Shown here: positions 49,229-60,819 of the stretch, piece by piece
How the letters are laid out: each line of letters starts with the position of its first letter
Position numbering within the stretch: position 1 is the stretch's first letter
Assembly (NCBI GenBank): GCA_037576195.1
Contig: CM075103.1
Span: 1,798,001 to 1,862,000 of the forward strand
From: Phytoseiulus persimilis
Lineage: Eukaryota; Arthropoda; Arachnida; Mesostigmata; Phytoseiidae
Reading direction: 5' to 3'
DNA length: 64,000 nt
Program-made: the position numbers and the translations under genes
Notes under the pieces: generated by a model
The model's database searches: none
Seen by the model: only the letters and a program-made list of their open reading frames with translations
Told to the model about the DNA's origin: nothing

Positions 49229-50893
49229 TTCCTACGACCCATAACTCCCAATCTATGGGACATTATGCTTCGAAAACCGCTCGTTCTGTGCACGAGGAAC
49301 TCGCTTCCTGTGGACACCCGGTCATGCCTGGGCGGACGCTGCCATTACTCACAGACAAACGTTGAGAATACAGGAAGATTCTGGGATTTCGTGCCATCAG
49401 AACGTGGATAGGACAAGTTATCGGCCAGCTCGCAAAATCCAGGCTACTCGCTAGCGGAAGTGTGCGCAAGGGATCTTTCTCCTCTGAAGCTTTGCTCAGT
49501 CCGTAGCGGTCGACTACCCGAGTGAAGTTCTCCGGAGCCCTCTCTTGGACCTCTCGCAGTTTGATTCGAGTTGTATGGGCCTGGAGTCCGTCGAGGGGGG
49601 TGTCGGCGTGACACGATTATCAAATAAACCGCTTCGAGCTCCCTTGTACAATCCACATACAATGCAAGGGCTGAGCATGAGCATGTACTCCAAGTCCGAA
49701 TGGTCCTGGGGCCGGGTGGTCCTTCTTCATTCGGAGAAAATCAAATTCCGAAACTGGGAACAGGTTCACATGAGCCAACATTCGTCAGAAATTTCCTGAA
49801 CGAGTGATGCTCATCATGCAGTCGAACTAAATGATCTGGAACGCCATCCTGCTGTCGATTTCCATGCATTGGTATGAGTCAATTTGCCCTCAGCACTATT
49901 GAATCTCAACCAACGATGCAGTCACCACGAGCCTCTGCAGTAGGAAGTTGACTGGCTGGTTCCAACTAAGAGGGAGGATCCCTACTGAGCCAGCAAACCC
50001 TGAAGGGGAAGCCATTGATTGCGATCCCTCCCACAGAGAGAATACTCGAATCTTCCTGATTCAGATTGGAATCCAGCTTCCGTGGACGTTGCAATTCGAT
50101 TCCAGCTGTCGAAGAGTGATTGTTGGGGCTCATATCATTCCTCCTCTCAGTCGATGAAAGGGTTCCGAGAATAAGAAGAAAAACAGGATCAAGTTCCGAG
50201 ACGACAGCTTCCGTGGTCAGAGCCTCCAGGCCTTCCCTCCCCCGAAACATCAAAACTCGCTACACGAGAAGAAAGAAGGCTCGCGTTTTCTTTTAAATCG
50301 TCTACAGTCACAGTTTCGAGTCCAGAGCGCAGAGTGCGCGAAAAACGCAGCAAACGCCGATGATCGGTGTGGAGCCGGAAAACGAAGATAACATTCCCCG
50401 AACAGCTTAGCTCGTTTTCACTTCACCATGCAGGAATGGCGAGGAAGATGGACAAAAATACCTCTGACGTCCTAGGCTCTACGTTCGGCCCCGGTGAGAT
50501 AGGCTGAGAGACCAGTCCCCTGAATGGTGACCATATAAGCGCCAAAGTTTAAAAGTCACCGGGGAGAACAGCTGCTGTGGGGTTCAATGCGTGAACACCC
50601 GGATCCACGGGGGAACGACGATGCCATAAGGGATCGAGCGCAACGATGTCTGAAGTGGCTTCCTGGCCTCGCTGATTCTGATGTGGAGCCGTTCGACTCA
50701 TCTCCTCGGGAGCATACGTTGAAAATGATGATATTGATTCGTTCCATGACAACACGAGCGCGTGCTTGTGGTGCGCGTTTCGTTTGAGTGCTGTTTTCTC
50801 TGCAGAGGCACCGCTACTCTCACAGTCCTGAGCATGATAAGTTCCCCTCGTTGATTCTTGTTCATCTGTATTTTCCGATCGAGCGGAACTATC
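49229..50893. other. Unassigned region between two gene models
   Basis: No recognised gene. A minus-strand ATG frame at 49966-50250 (95 codons, starting MFRGREGLEALTTE) has a protein-like composition and could be a first exon. On the plus strand, 50437-50494 reads as a short ATG-started exon (MARKMDKNTSDVL) ending in a GTGAGA donor, but it does not join the next gene in phase. The motif TTATGCTTCGAAAA from the tandem repeat before RPL30 recurs once near 49264. Confidence 0.4.
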
Positions 50894-52056
50894 ATGGCTC
50901 ACAAGCAAGCATTTGAGAAACTCTACAAAAGCGGCATCCACAAGACATTTAAATCCATATTCCCTGTTCGCAAAGAGGTTGGCGAAGACCCATTTGAGTT
51001 CAAGCAACATATATCTAGGAAGCTCAGTTTCGGTGAGTTACTCACTGTTCTCCAAGAGCACACATCTCTGCGCCCTTGACGTACCCAATATGCAGGACCT
51101 TGAACGCGCTCTGTGTTCACAGATCTCGGGGTGTCTACGTTGAGGACGCTGGGCGACTTCGAAATATTCTCTGGGGGAGTACCAGATACTTCGTCTTCGG
51201 GTGTCACTGTGCTCATAGTAGCTAAGGACATGCAGCGTATGCTGTGGCTCAGATTGGGGGAAAGGTGAACGCAACAAGTTTTCTCTAATATTTGACCTCT
51301 CGAACTCGCTTGTGGGTACGCAACGCCTGAATGAGCGCTTTTTCACAGGTGCTACGACTTGGAGATAAAGTTGGGCGAATCCGACCCGTCCGGAGCAGAC
51401 GAGAGCAGAATTCCGGAACAAAAAGACTATTCTCACGTCACTGGCGACATGGTAGAGTTTCAATCCCACTCGAGATCGGAATCCCCAAAATATTCCTTCA
51501 CCCTCCGCCTTCACTTTCAGATTAAAGCGGCTATACCGAAGTTCATTGGGCAGATCACTCACAAACGCATCATTCCCTCTTGTCCTGGCGGAGTAATTCA
51601 AGAAAGACCGGCTCTGAGCCACGAAATCCAGTTTCAGGATTTCGAGCCGCCCGTCGTGAAACTGCGGCTACGGTGCGGAGCGGGCTTCTCGCCGAGATTG
51701 TTTGCTTCTGAACTTTCATCAGGTAAATTTCGGCGGCACAAGGATTCTACACTGATCCGGCCCACCGATTCTACCTGAGGCTTTCGTTTTCAGAACTTGG
51801 CACGGTCGGTCACGCGAGCCGCCTGCATCGATTCGCGCAGGGTCCTTTCACCTACGAGGAAGCTCTGCCTTCGTACGCGGTATCTTTTGAAAACTGCAGA
51901 AACTTGGCTGAGAAATACGTCGATCGATTACGAACGTACAACTACGAAACGAGACGTAGTTTCTCCGAGAGCCAGCTCAAATTGTTCATCTCGGACAAGC
52001 GCTTGTATAGGATGCTGCACAGATCAAAACGAGACGGAGCCAAATCGATGGAGTGA
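50894..52056 (+). CDS. Unrecognised conserved-looking protein, four exons
   Basis: Exons 50894-51032, 51123-51264, 51349-51722 and 51794-52056 join through three short introns (90, 84 and 71 bp). All are GT-AG, and phases 1, 2 and 1 match at every junction, giving 305 residues. The start is MAHKQAFEKLYKSG. Exon 2 holds a hydrophobic core (GVTVLIVAKDMQRMLWLRL). Exon 3 has a basic and hydrophobic stretch (IKAAIPKFIGQITHKRI). The last exon is helical and basic (YVDRLRTYNYETRRSFSESQ and DKRLYRMLHRSKRDG). There is no signal peptide or clear membrane span. The final stop overlaps a GTGAGT, so a further 3' exon is possible, but the one downstream candidate did not fit in phase. I do not recognise the family. 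The consistent splicing and composition make a real gene likely. Confidence 0.62.
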
Positions 52057-54041
52057 GTTGTGAGTGAGAATCTTGTTCGAGAACAGTTGATGGCAAGCGA
52101 GACGGGGTATCGCAACGGTTTCGGAAGGAGTTGACTCCACGAGATCGGCGAAGCATGCTTCCCTCGCTAGATCACCTTCCGAATTCAATGAACCACTTTT
52201 CTCCGATGCTCGTGGAATCAAGGCTTAACTTCCGTACGTCCTGGTCAAGATCTACTGTAATTATTATCCTTCGAGATCGAGAAGATGAGGTATATTTGTT
52301 GTCTTGTTCCGGACGAAGAGGCATACCAGTTTTCAGCTAATCGAAGAAATGGAGTCGGGAGTCGATGTCTTTGATTAGTTTTCAGTTACAACTTGGGAGC
52401 TTCGGCTAGGGGTGGTTGGAACATTCCGTCGCGTGTAGAGGCAGTCCAGATTGCTTGCCTCTACTACAGCCATTATTGCACGGGGTACTTACTCTGGTCA
52501 TTTCCATTCGGTTCGCCTGCTTCATTTCACTCACTCAGCAGTAGTCAGACATCTCGCCGAATCCTCAGTCTCGAACTCTGGCCAGTCCGGGGTTTTCGTA
52601 TCCGCTGAACAACCGGGGGTCGAGTACAGAGGCACTGGCGGCAGGACTGTGATCCTGAAACCGCTGATCGATACTTATGGACACATTCTCTTAAGGACAC
52701 AAATCGAATGGTGAAGCATAGCGAGAAATGCCAGGACGTCATGTCGACATGCGAATGTTTTCATCACAGCGCACGCGTGCACGGGTTGGGGAATTGCAAG
52801 GTAATCTGGCATCCCATCGATGAGAAATTCTGGGATGGGGGCATTGTAGAGAGCATAAAAAAGACAGAATATGTTCTCAGCTGCGGAGGAGTGTTCCTCC
52901 TCCCGAACCAAGAGGAGCGCAGTTCCATTGAACGTTGAGATCCGCATCGGTTCTGCTCAGGGATTGCTCCCATTTTGAGGAGGTTCTGAGCTCCGTCATG
53001 CTGTCACAGGAAGAATTTGATATTGTCCGCTCGAGCCGCAGACACAGAGAATTCTGAGATGGGCCAACCCGAGTCTCTGTGGGTGAATTGTGATTCCTCT
53101 ACTCGGTGCGAATCGAGATCGGGCGTCGATGTTGTTCGCGAACCAATCATGACCCTCACAGAGCGCCTCAATCATGACGTTCAACGAAACACGAAGTAAG
53201 CGATTTTTCCACACCCTCCCACGTTTCAAGCGTTTCTCTGAATCCAAATACTCGGCAAATAAGGCAGTAGGCGTAAAACGCGAGCTGTTGAGATGTAGCT
53301 GCTCACTAGGAGAGCACTGGGCATTTGAATAACAAGGGTTCAATCACACGAGCCTGTCTGATATAGCACGGAGCTTTCAGTGAGTTCAAATATTACGAGA
53401 AGCCCAGGCAACGGGGGAGTCAACCGACTACATTGAGGGTCCCGGTACACAGACATCTCCAGAGAACAAGCACCAAGTCCATCCAACTCGATTCCGAGAG
53501 TATGACAGCGGATATCCGCTTACTGTCAAGTACTCCAAATTGATTCCGGTGATTCCTTGAAGCGAGAGCGGACGGAAATCTATCTCACTCAGCATCCTTC
53601 CGTCGAGAGAAGCCGTGAAATATGTATCTTATGTCATATAATACTCGTCCGGAGTTTCACGCAGGAGGAGCAGTTTCCTCTGGCAGAACCTCTGAGTGGA
53701 CATGTGATGTTTTCTGGGAGAACGTGGCAGATACATTGGAACTTCTGGTTACTATTGTTGTCAGGAATGTGGAATCCGACAGAAAACTCTCCCGTCCTCC
53801 CGTTCCATCAAGCACTGTCCCGTCCGAATGGATCGGGTTTCGGCTTGTTCTGCTCCTATCCAGCAAAAATCATCGTCGTAGTCATAAGATCTTGTCGGTA
53901 TTCGGATCGGTTTCTGGTCATTTCCAGCGAGCGGCTCAGCGTGTTCCCTCGGAACATGAAGTTGAGGAACCGCTGTTCCTTCGAGGAAGTGTAGCTCGTG
54001 GGAATCGTTCGCCTGTCCAAACTGCATCGAGAAGGGTCTAC
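52057..54041. other. Unassigned region
   Basis: No gene is named. At 52675-52947 both strands are open from an ATG with protein-like composition: plus 52708-52938 and minus 52675-52947. At most one is likely to be real. A minus-strand run at about 53859-54040 (beginning near SSYTPFDVDPSRC) is also protein-like and is cut by the transposon that follows. Confidence 0.4.
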
Positions 54042-54048
54042 GTCGAAT

Positions 54049-54882
54049 GGGGTATAGGAACTTTGCCCGCAGTGTTTACTATATGAACGCATTTTCAGAG
54101 AGAGCGGCCTCCGCCAGCTTGGCGGTCTGCTACTGGCACGGTGAGAGCTGTTGCTGGGAGACCGCGACGACAGCGGGGCGAAACACAATTGAGAATCCGT
54201 GTACTTTCACAAGGGATGAGGGTTGGAAATGAGGAGGTTCGGCTCTGAGTTTCCGAAAGAGAAGATGATTAGGGGTCGGTAGGCAGTGTATGACACGCAT
54301 TTTCGAATTCCGGGAGAGTTCATCCAAGACACTTTCCGTCCAGGAAGCGAACGTTTCCGAGGGAGACGCGAAAAACCCACTGAGTCACTACTCTGCACAT
54401 GGAGCATCCGCTTCAGTGTCGAGGAGGCCTCACGGCCACGGAGTTCTTCGGTCTTCAACCGCCGAAGACCAGAGGTTCCGTGGAGTTTCATCCCACTGTG
54501 TCCTGTCCGAGATGAGAATCACTCAATGCGTCTCGCTGTGGACTTCTTCTCCTTGTATTGAGGCTGGCCCAATGTTCTGCCGTTCACCTTGCGTATCGAC
54601 TCCTCGCCATCTGAACTGACATTGTACACGATGGATCATGTGTAAACCATGGAATCTTTGGAAATTTCATCATTACCCGGCGAACCATCCCAGCTCTCCT
54701 CGCTGTTCCGCGCCTGGATCTTGCTTGAGATGCTCGGTAGCCCCGCTAGACTCCCCGCTGTCGTAGCGGTCTCCCAGAAACAGCTCTCGGCGTTCCCGTA
54801 GCAGACCGCCAAGCTGGCGGAGGCCGCTCTCTCTGAAAATGCGTTCATATAGTAAACACTGCGGGCAAAGTTCCTATACCCC
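54049..54882. mobile_element. Non-autonomous DNA transposon with 130-bp inverted ends
   Basis: The 834-bp element begins GGGGTATAGGAACTTTGCCC and ends with the inverse. The inverted ends are 54049-54178 and 54753-54882, each 130 bp without gaps. The outer 85 bp are identical, and all six mismatches lie in the inner 45 bp. The element is flanked by direct copies of GTCGAAT (54042-54048 and 54883-54889). Each end contains the small hairpin CCGCC-AGCTT-GGCGG. The 574-bp middle has no transposase. Long ends with a duplication of 7 bp or so fit a Mutator-like or P-like group better than Tc1 or piggyBac, but I cannot assign the superfamily. Confidence 0.85.
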
Positions 54883-54885
54883 GTC

Positions 54886-55120
54886 GAATGACCGTAGGAC
54901 AAGATGGCGGCTTTGGACGAATTGAGGGAGAGGAGGGAGAGAAATAAGAGTTTTCACGATCAAGTGTAAAACCGAACCTCATCTGACCGGCTGGTCGTCC
55001 AACCAGCTCCGAAACGGTCTTTCGGCCCCCAAACATTGGAAAATGATCGTGCGCAAGTTCCGTTTTTCTGCTCTCCCTCGAATTCGTCTAGAGCCGCCTT
55101 GTTGTCCTACGGCCATTCGG
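54886..55120. repeat. Imperfect inverted repeat next to the transposon
   Basis: The left arm at about 54886-54933 reads CGAATGACCGTAGGACAAGA then TGGCGGC. The right arm at about 55072-55120, on the minus strand, reads CGAATGGCCGTAGGACAACA then AGGCGGC. The arms are roughly 85 percent alike and about 140 bp apart. The left arm contains CAAGATGGCGGC, a good match to a YY1-type site. The target duplication of the neighbouring transposon overlaps the left arm, so the transposon jumped into the edge of this older structure. It lies 420-650 bp upstream of the symplekin start codon and may be promoter-related. Confidence 0.6.
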
Positions 55121-55538
55121 CGCGGTTCCTCTCCTTCTAGGGTTCGAGATCCCTCAGAATCCCACACACAGACTGCCGGTAACATTCTGTATGGAGCAGT
55201 GGTGTGTCGTTCTGCGGATTTCGTGGATAGGAGACCTGCAAATGTGAATGTATTTCCAGAATCGCCTCCGGTGGTTCATTCGAAGAATACTAGTTTCGTT
55301 TACTCCCTCGGCTCTCTCTGTTCCATCTTGATTCACTGACAGAACTCGGTCGGATTCGCCGTGAATATTGTCTCGAATTGTTCACCACTAGAAGCGCCGA
55401 AATTGAGAGCGGAGGAATCAGTCCGTCCGTGAGTCTTGGGGTCTCATGTTTGTTGGATGAGAGCTTCATCCAATCTAGGTGAGCTCTGATATCGTCCGAG
55501 ATTCTGTAAACCTATTGGACGAGATCAAGGCAACCATC

Positions 55539-58500
55539 ATGTCTAAAGTGGTTCCCACAGCAGCACAGTTTTTTGCCGAGGAAGGTGATGTAGGACCTGA
55601 GGACATCAGCCAACGAGTGAGAATAGTTCGCTTCCTGGGTCGCATCATGCTCAGCTGACCGTCTTTTGTCGCTGTTCTGAACTCGGCCTCACTCCGCATT
55701 GCAGGTCGTGGCACTTCTCGATGAAGCGGCCGTGGCGACGAAAGAACAGCATAAAATACAGAACCTCCGCATCGTGCAGGAATTGATAACGAACAGGGAC
55801 GCCGCCTTGCTTGACAACTTCCTCGACGAAGTGCTTGCCTTTCAAAATGACCGCAGCCCGGATGTTAAAAAGTGAGTCCCGAGGAATGTGCAAACTCTTG
55901 CGGTTATAATCGCGGCGTTCCATCTACAAGCTCTTTGTCTGATTGAGAACTGAAGACATCTTCCAGATTTCTCATCGGTTTCATGGAAATCGCATGCAAA
56001 CGAGATCCTGCTATTCTTCCGAAGGTCGTCGCCAACATCAGAATATTGTTGGATGAGGAGAATCCCAATGTCCAGAAACGGGCTATCCAAGCGGCGACGC
56101 AGCTGTATAAAGTGTGCTTCAAGTAAGCTTCTTCTCTTCGACTACGATCTCCACAGGGAATCGCGCTCCGCACCCTCAGGTTAACGACCTCCCACTCTCG
56201 ACCTTCCATTCTTGTGAGTGAATGCAGATTTTGTCATCTTTGACATCTCTCCGCAGATGGCTGTGCGCATCGAAAGGAGCCCTGGACATAGACGATCTCA
56301 AGAAAAGCACCTGGAAATACTTCCAAGACATCAAAGAGTCTATCGTTGGACTTCTGGATAGTTACAACGATGGGTGAGTAACCTCGGGCCATTCTCAGAA
56401 CTTATCGATCGAGCTACATCAGAACTTCCTCTTCTGCCTTATGAACCTAGCATGGATCCTTGTTTTTAGGATACGCACACTTGTTGTCAAGTTTATGGAG
56501 ATGGTTGTCTTGACCCAAACGTTCCCTGACGCTCATTCACCCGCAAAAGGAGACGATGAAGTGTCCCTCGACGATGCGTCAACTCATGTTGCGCAATTCG
56601 TTAGATTGAGTCAGCTGGAAGATCAAGCGAAGAAAACATTGGAGAGACTCCTAGCTTTCCACGGAACGCAGCATATCTCTTCGGTCAACTTGATGGCTTG
56701 TACCCAGGCCTTGGTTATCATCGCCAAATCTAGGTGGGAGATTTCGAGTCATCCCTCTACCCTCCGGAAAATTGTGCATTCATAGGTCCGTTGAATCTTC
56801 TCACGCGCCGATCGAGCCAAAATTGGTCCCTAAAATTTCCAGAGCTGAATTCATGTCTCGCGTGATCAGCGCTTTGGAGGCGCTCCATGCGAATCTTCCG
56901 CCGACGCTTTCCAAATCTCAAGTATCTTCTGTGCGGAAACATCTCAAGCTGCAACTTTTCCTCCTGTGCAAACACCCAGTGGCGCTGAGTTACGCTGCTC
57001 AATTAGCAACTCTGTTGTCAGATCTCGGAGCTACTCCGCAAGAAATGTGTAGGCAGCTGCCTCCGAAATTCATGGAAGGTGAGCCGAGCTCCGGCATACA
57101 TGGATTTTGAAGCGCCTGCCTCTCAGAAGTCAACTTTTATTCATAAAAAAAAGTTGGATTCCCTGATAGCATTTCGATAGCAGAGCTTCATTCGACCTTA
57201 ACTGTTCTTCCAAGCTTGCATCTGATTGATATGCTACTTTCCACTGCTTGATGAAGTTTGTTTCTGCTCGACAGAGTCATCTCGGAAGCGATCAATTCCT
57301 ACCGATAGTCCAGTTGCGAGGAAGATACCTCGGTCAACACCATCGGCAGTGTCCGCTGTTGCCGATGAAGAGGAGGATGAAGAAACCACGAAACACTCTT
57401 CGATGGCGAAAGACCCAACTCAGAGTGCCATCGACATAACTGCAGATGATGTCGCACCACGATTGACGACACTGAACGTCACAGACATCGTTCTCGTCAC
57501 TATGGTCAGTTTATGACAGTTTCGAGCTCCACCACACTCGATACTTCAGTCTCATCCGTTCTCGCTGTTTCGTACGCGCTGAGGCACTATCGTAACCATG
57601 ATGACCCCAGACGTGAAATCTGTGGTTCCAATCATTATCACGGGCGTAGTTGTGGATGCAATCACAGGATGTCATGAAAACTTGGGGTCCTTTGTGGGTC
57701 GCCGAACCCGACACTAGATTATGGACGCAATCATGGGTATCGTGGCAACCTTGGTACTCGCACACAAACCAGAACGTATTCACGATCCCGCCCTCGTAAG
57801 TGATCACGAGTGATCAGCGAGCTCCACTCGGATCTCCGCGGGCGGAGCAGGGAAGTCAACGCCGGAGTCGTGGTCAGGCGCCTCTGGCACAAGACTACGT
57901 TTGAGCAGTTCGGGTTTCTTAGAAACTTCCATAACCGCGGCGTTCGATATCATCATAATCACCGGAAGCCTATGAACATGGTTTAGCAGGTTCTGAGGTT
58001 ATGACTGAAGCCCATCTCTGTACTTGGGATTCATGGGGTCGAAGACAAATGCGGAAGCCTTCCAGCGAGAGTCGCGTTCACCAAGAACGTCCTGATAGTC
58101 TGACAGAGCGGCTTTCGGCTTTTTCGGGAATCCGAAACTGATGAATGTTACGAAAGCTCCGTCTTAAGGGCGTATGCTTGCGGCTTTTCTTATGTTTGAC
58201 CAACGTTTCCCCCTTCAGTTAAGACTCCCTGATACCATGCCAGCGAATTTCCAAGCCACATACACGCCGATCAGTGTTGCCGGGACCGAGCAGCAAATTT
58301 CTCATCTTTCGAGGTTGATGGCCACTCAGATGACAGCTCAGAATTTGGGTAAAGGAGTCGAAGAAATGATGAAGAAAGCTCAACTAGAAATGAGTAAATC
58401 CGAAGTGAGTCCGCTTCACTCGTTCATATCTGTGCTGGTTCTGCGTACATGGCCTCCGAGCTGGATTTTTCCTCATTCGAAGATATCGGGATCTCAAAGC

Positions 58501-60779
58501 TTCTGATCTGCGGGTTCCAGGCGGAGCCGATGCAAATCGAGACCATTGGTCGTGTGAATGCAGTATCATCCTCAAACTCGCAGCATCCGACTACGTCGCA
58601 GAAATCACGCGCGGAAGCGAAATCTGAAGAGTCATCCGCAGTTCTCGTACCGGCTGGAGCCGAAGCGTTGAAGATGAGAGCGCGATACTTGAACCTCAGT
58701 GACGTCACCAAAACTCTGAACAAGAAAGAAGGAGAGCAGTTCATGTCGTCGGCCGTGAAGAGATTGCTGAGAACTGGTAAGAAAGAGCGATGATTACACT
58801 CCCACACGAATCCGTAACGAAATCGGACTCAGAAACTCATTGGGAGACCGACTTTGCAGGAAGCATCGGCCACTCGAAAGCGAAGTTGAAAACCATAGCT
58901 CGATTGGCCATGCAGATAAGAGGGGAAATCAGTGAAGTGATCCGAGAATTCATCTTCCAAAATGTTCGAGCGAACTCCGACCTGGTCATGGTTTGGCTCT
59001 TCGAAGAGTACAATTCCGACTTATCATCGGATGGCTTGGATTCAAGTTTGAAGAACTACAGCCAATGCCTGCAAGACATCCTGATGGATCTCCTTATCAA
59101 GGTGGAAACGAGGGATCGCGATGTGATTTTCCAGAAAATTTTCATGGAAGCTCCTGTCGTCACTGAAAACGCGATTGATATTCTGCAACAGTATTGTCAG
59201 AACGAAGTGTCGGTCAATCACGGCTTGAATATTCTACGATCCTTGATAGAGTATCGACCGATAAAGCAGAAGCACTACCTCGAGCTCTTGCTCCAATTGA
59301 CTGTTAACCACATGGAAGAAGTTCGCCAACAAGCTGTCAAGCAGTGTTTGATTTTGGCTGAGAAATCGACGGAAATGAAGGAGGCCGTGGAGCAGTACGC
59401 CATACAGCACCTCAACTCATTGCTACAGCCGTCTCCTCCAGCATCTCTGTACCCAAATCAGCAGGACGGGGATAATGTTTGGCTGGAAGATGACATCAAA
59501 TTATGCATGACGTTATATCTCGCCCTCCTTCCTAAAAATCATTCGCTCGTGCACGACCTGGCCAAAGTTTATGTTGAGGCCCCTGCGGATACGAAACGAA
59601 CGATACTCTGGACTCTTGAGCAGCCCGTCAAGGGAATGGGCATGGAGAGCCCAGAGCTGCTACGTCTCCTGGAAACCTGTCCTCCTGGGGCTGAAACGCT
59701 GATAACGAGAATAATCCATCTTTTGACAGAACAGAGTGAGTAACGGTTTTCATTCTCAGCTTCGATCCGCTAGAAGTGCGAATTGGATATTTTGCCTCTT
59801 CATCGCTTATTTCACTTCCCCAGATACCCCATCACCGGAACTTGTTGCCCGCGTTCGGGACCTGTATCATAAGCGCGTCGCTGACGTTCGTTTCCTCATA
59901 CCAGTCCTGACGGGTCTAACGAAAAAAGAAGTAATCGCGGCTCTCCCGAAACTCATCAAATTGAATCTTAATGTTGTGAAAGAAGTTTTCAATCGACTGC
60001 TCGGATGCGGAGAGAATGGTCCTCTGAGCCCAGCTGATCTTCTCGTTGCTTTGCACAACATTGATCCAACTAAATGCGATGTCAAAACGGTCATCAAAAC
60101 GACGTCCCTGTGTTTCGCGGAAAAGTCCGTCTACACTCAAGACGTTCTCGCTCTGGTTCTGCAACAACTCATGGAACAAACGCCACTGCCTACTTTGCTG
60201 ATGCGAACGGTCATACAGTCTCTGACGCTGTATCCCAGACTCCTCGGATTTGTAATGAATATCCTGCAGCGTCTCATAACCAAACAGGTATCGCCTGCCC
60301 CCGCTACGAATTATCTCGGCCTTCCGAGGAGTATTGATCAAACTTTTTTTTGACCGATCCGTTGCTGAACCTCTGGACCTCGCCCCTACAGGTGTGGAAA
60401 CAGAAGAAAGTTTGGGAAGGCTTCATAAAGTGTTGCGAACGAGCTCAACCTCAGAGCCTCAACGTTATAATACAACTTCCTCCGGAACCCCTGAAGGAAC
60501 TGTTTGAAGCAGCACCATCTCTGAAGGAGCCGTTGGTGCAACACGTCACCTCATTGACCCAGCATCAAAAGTATGTGCCGAGATTCATGAATGTTCAGGT
60601 CCAAATGGACCATGAGCCAATGTTTGTGGTCATTTACATAGGAGGAAACACTAATGAGTGTATCAATTTCCAGATCGCATATACCATCGAAAGTTCTTGA
60701 AATCCTGTTCCCAGAAGACGTGGCATCCAAAGTCCAGACCCCGGACAAAGGCGACACCGACGAACAGCAAATATCTTGA
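55539..60779 (+). CDS. SYMPK: Symplekin, mRNA 3'-end processing scaffold
   Basis: This is a scaffold of the cleavage-and-polyadenylation and histone pre-mRNA processing machines. It binds CPSF73/100 and SSU72 in the nucleus. There are thirteen exons: 55539-55616, 55705-55871, 55967-56122, 56257-56373, 56470-56733, 56786-57078, 57275-57504, 58219-58404, 58521-58776, 58860-59735, 59824-60287, 60392-60570 and 60674-60779. All are GT-AG with matching phases, giving 1123 residues. The N-terminal HEAT domain (about 1-350) includes [20 protein letters not shown] and [21 protein letters not shown] low-complexity linker follows. The C-terminal symplekin domain contains [38 protein letters not shown] and [17 protein letters not shown]. 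It is shorter than human (1274) because the disordered C-terminal tail is missing. Introns are 52-196 bp except intron 7 (714 bp). AATAAA follows the stop by 34 bases. Confidence 0.97.
57530..58170 (-). other. Antisense protein-like frames in symplekin intron 7
   Basis: Read on the minus strand, this intron holds three open runs. About 58165-58010 contains [20 protein letters not shown] and [13 protein letters not shown]. About 58005-57815 contains [20 protein letters not shown] and ends ELADHS before a stop. About 57807-57511 is rich in Cys, His and Trp ([15 protein letters not shown] and [11 protein letters not shown]). The first two are in the same frame, separated by a stop. The third is in another frame. 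Composition is protein-like, but I recognise no family. It could be a nested gene, a pseudogene or chance. Confidence 0.3.
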
Positions 60780-60813
60780 TAACTTTGTAAAACTACACAT
60801 GATTGCCGTCGAG

Positions 60814-60819
60814 AATAAA
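60814..60819 (+). terminator. Symplekin polyadenylation signal
   Basis: AATAAA lies 34 bases after the symplekin stop codon. It is the only canonical signal close downstream. Confidence 0.6.

Noticed and set aside
52128-52340. Fifth exon of the gene at 50894-52056
   Set aside because: The acceptor at 52127 would need phase 0 but the only donor is phase 2, so the join gives an immediate stop.
54047-54902. Two near-identical protein-like frames (plus 54047-54232 and minus 54636-54902), at first taken for a small gene family
   Set aside because: They are the two inverted ends of one transposon. The differences between them are mostly amino-acid-changing, so no protein is being conserved.
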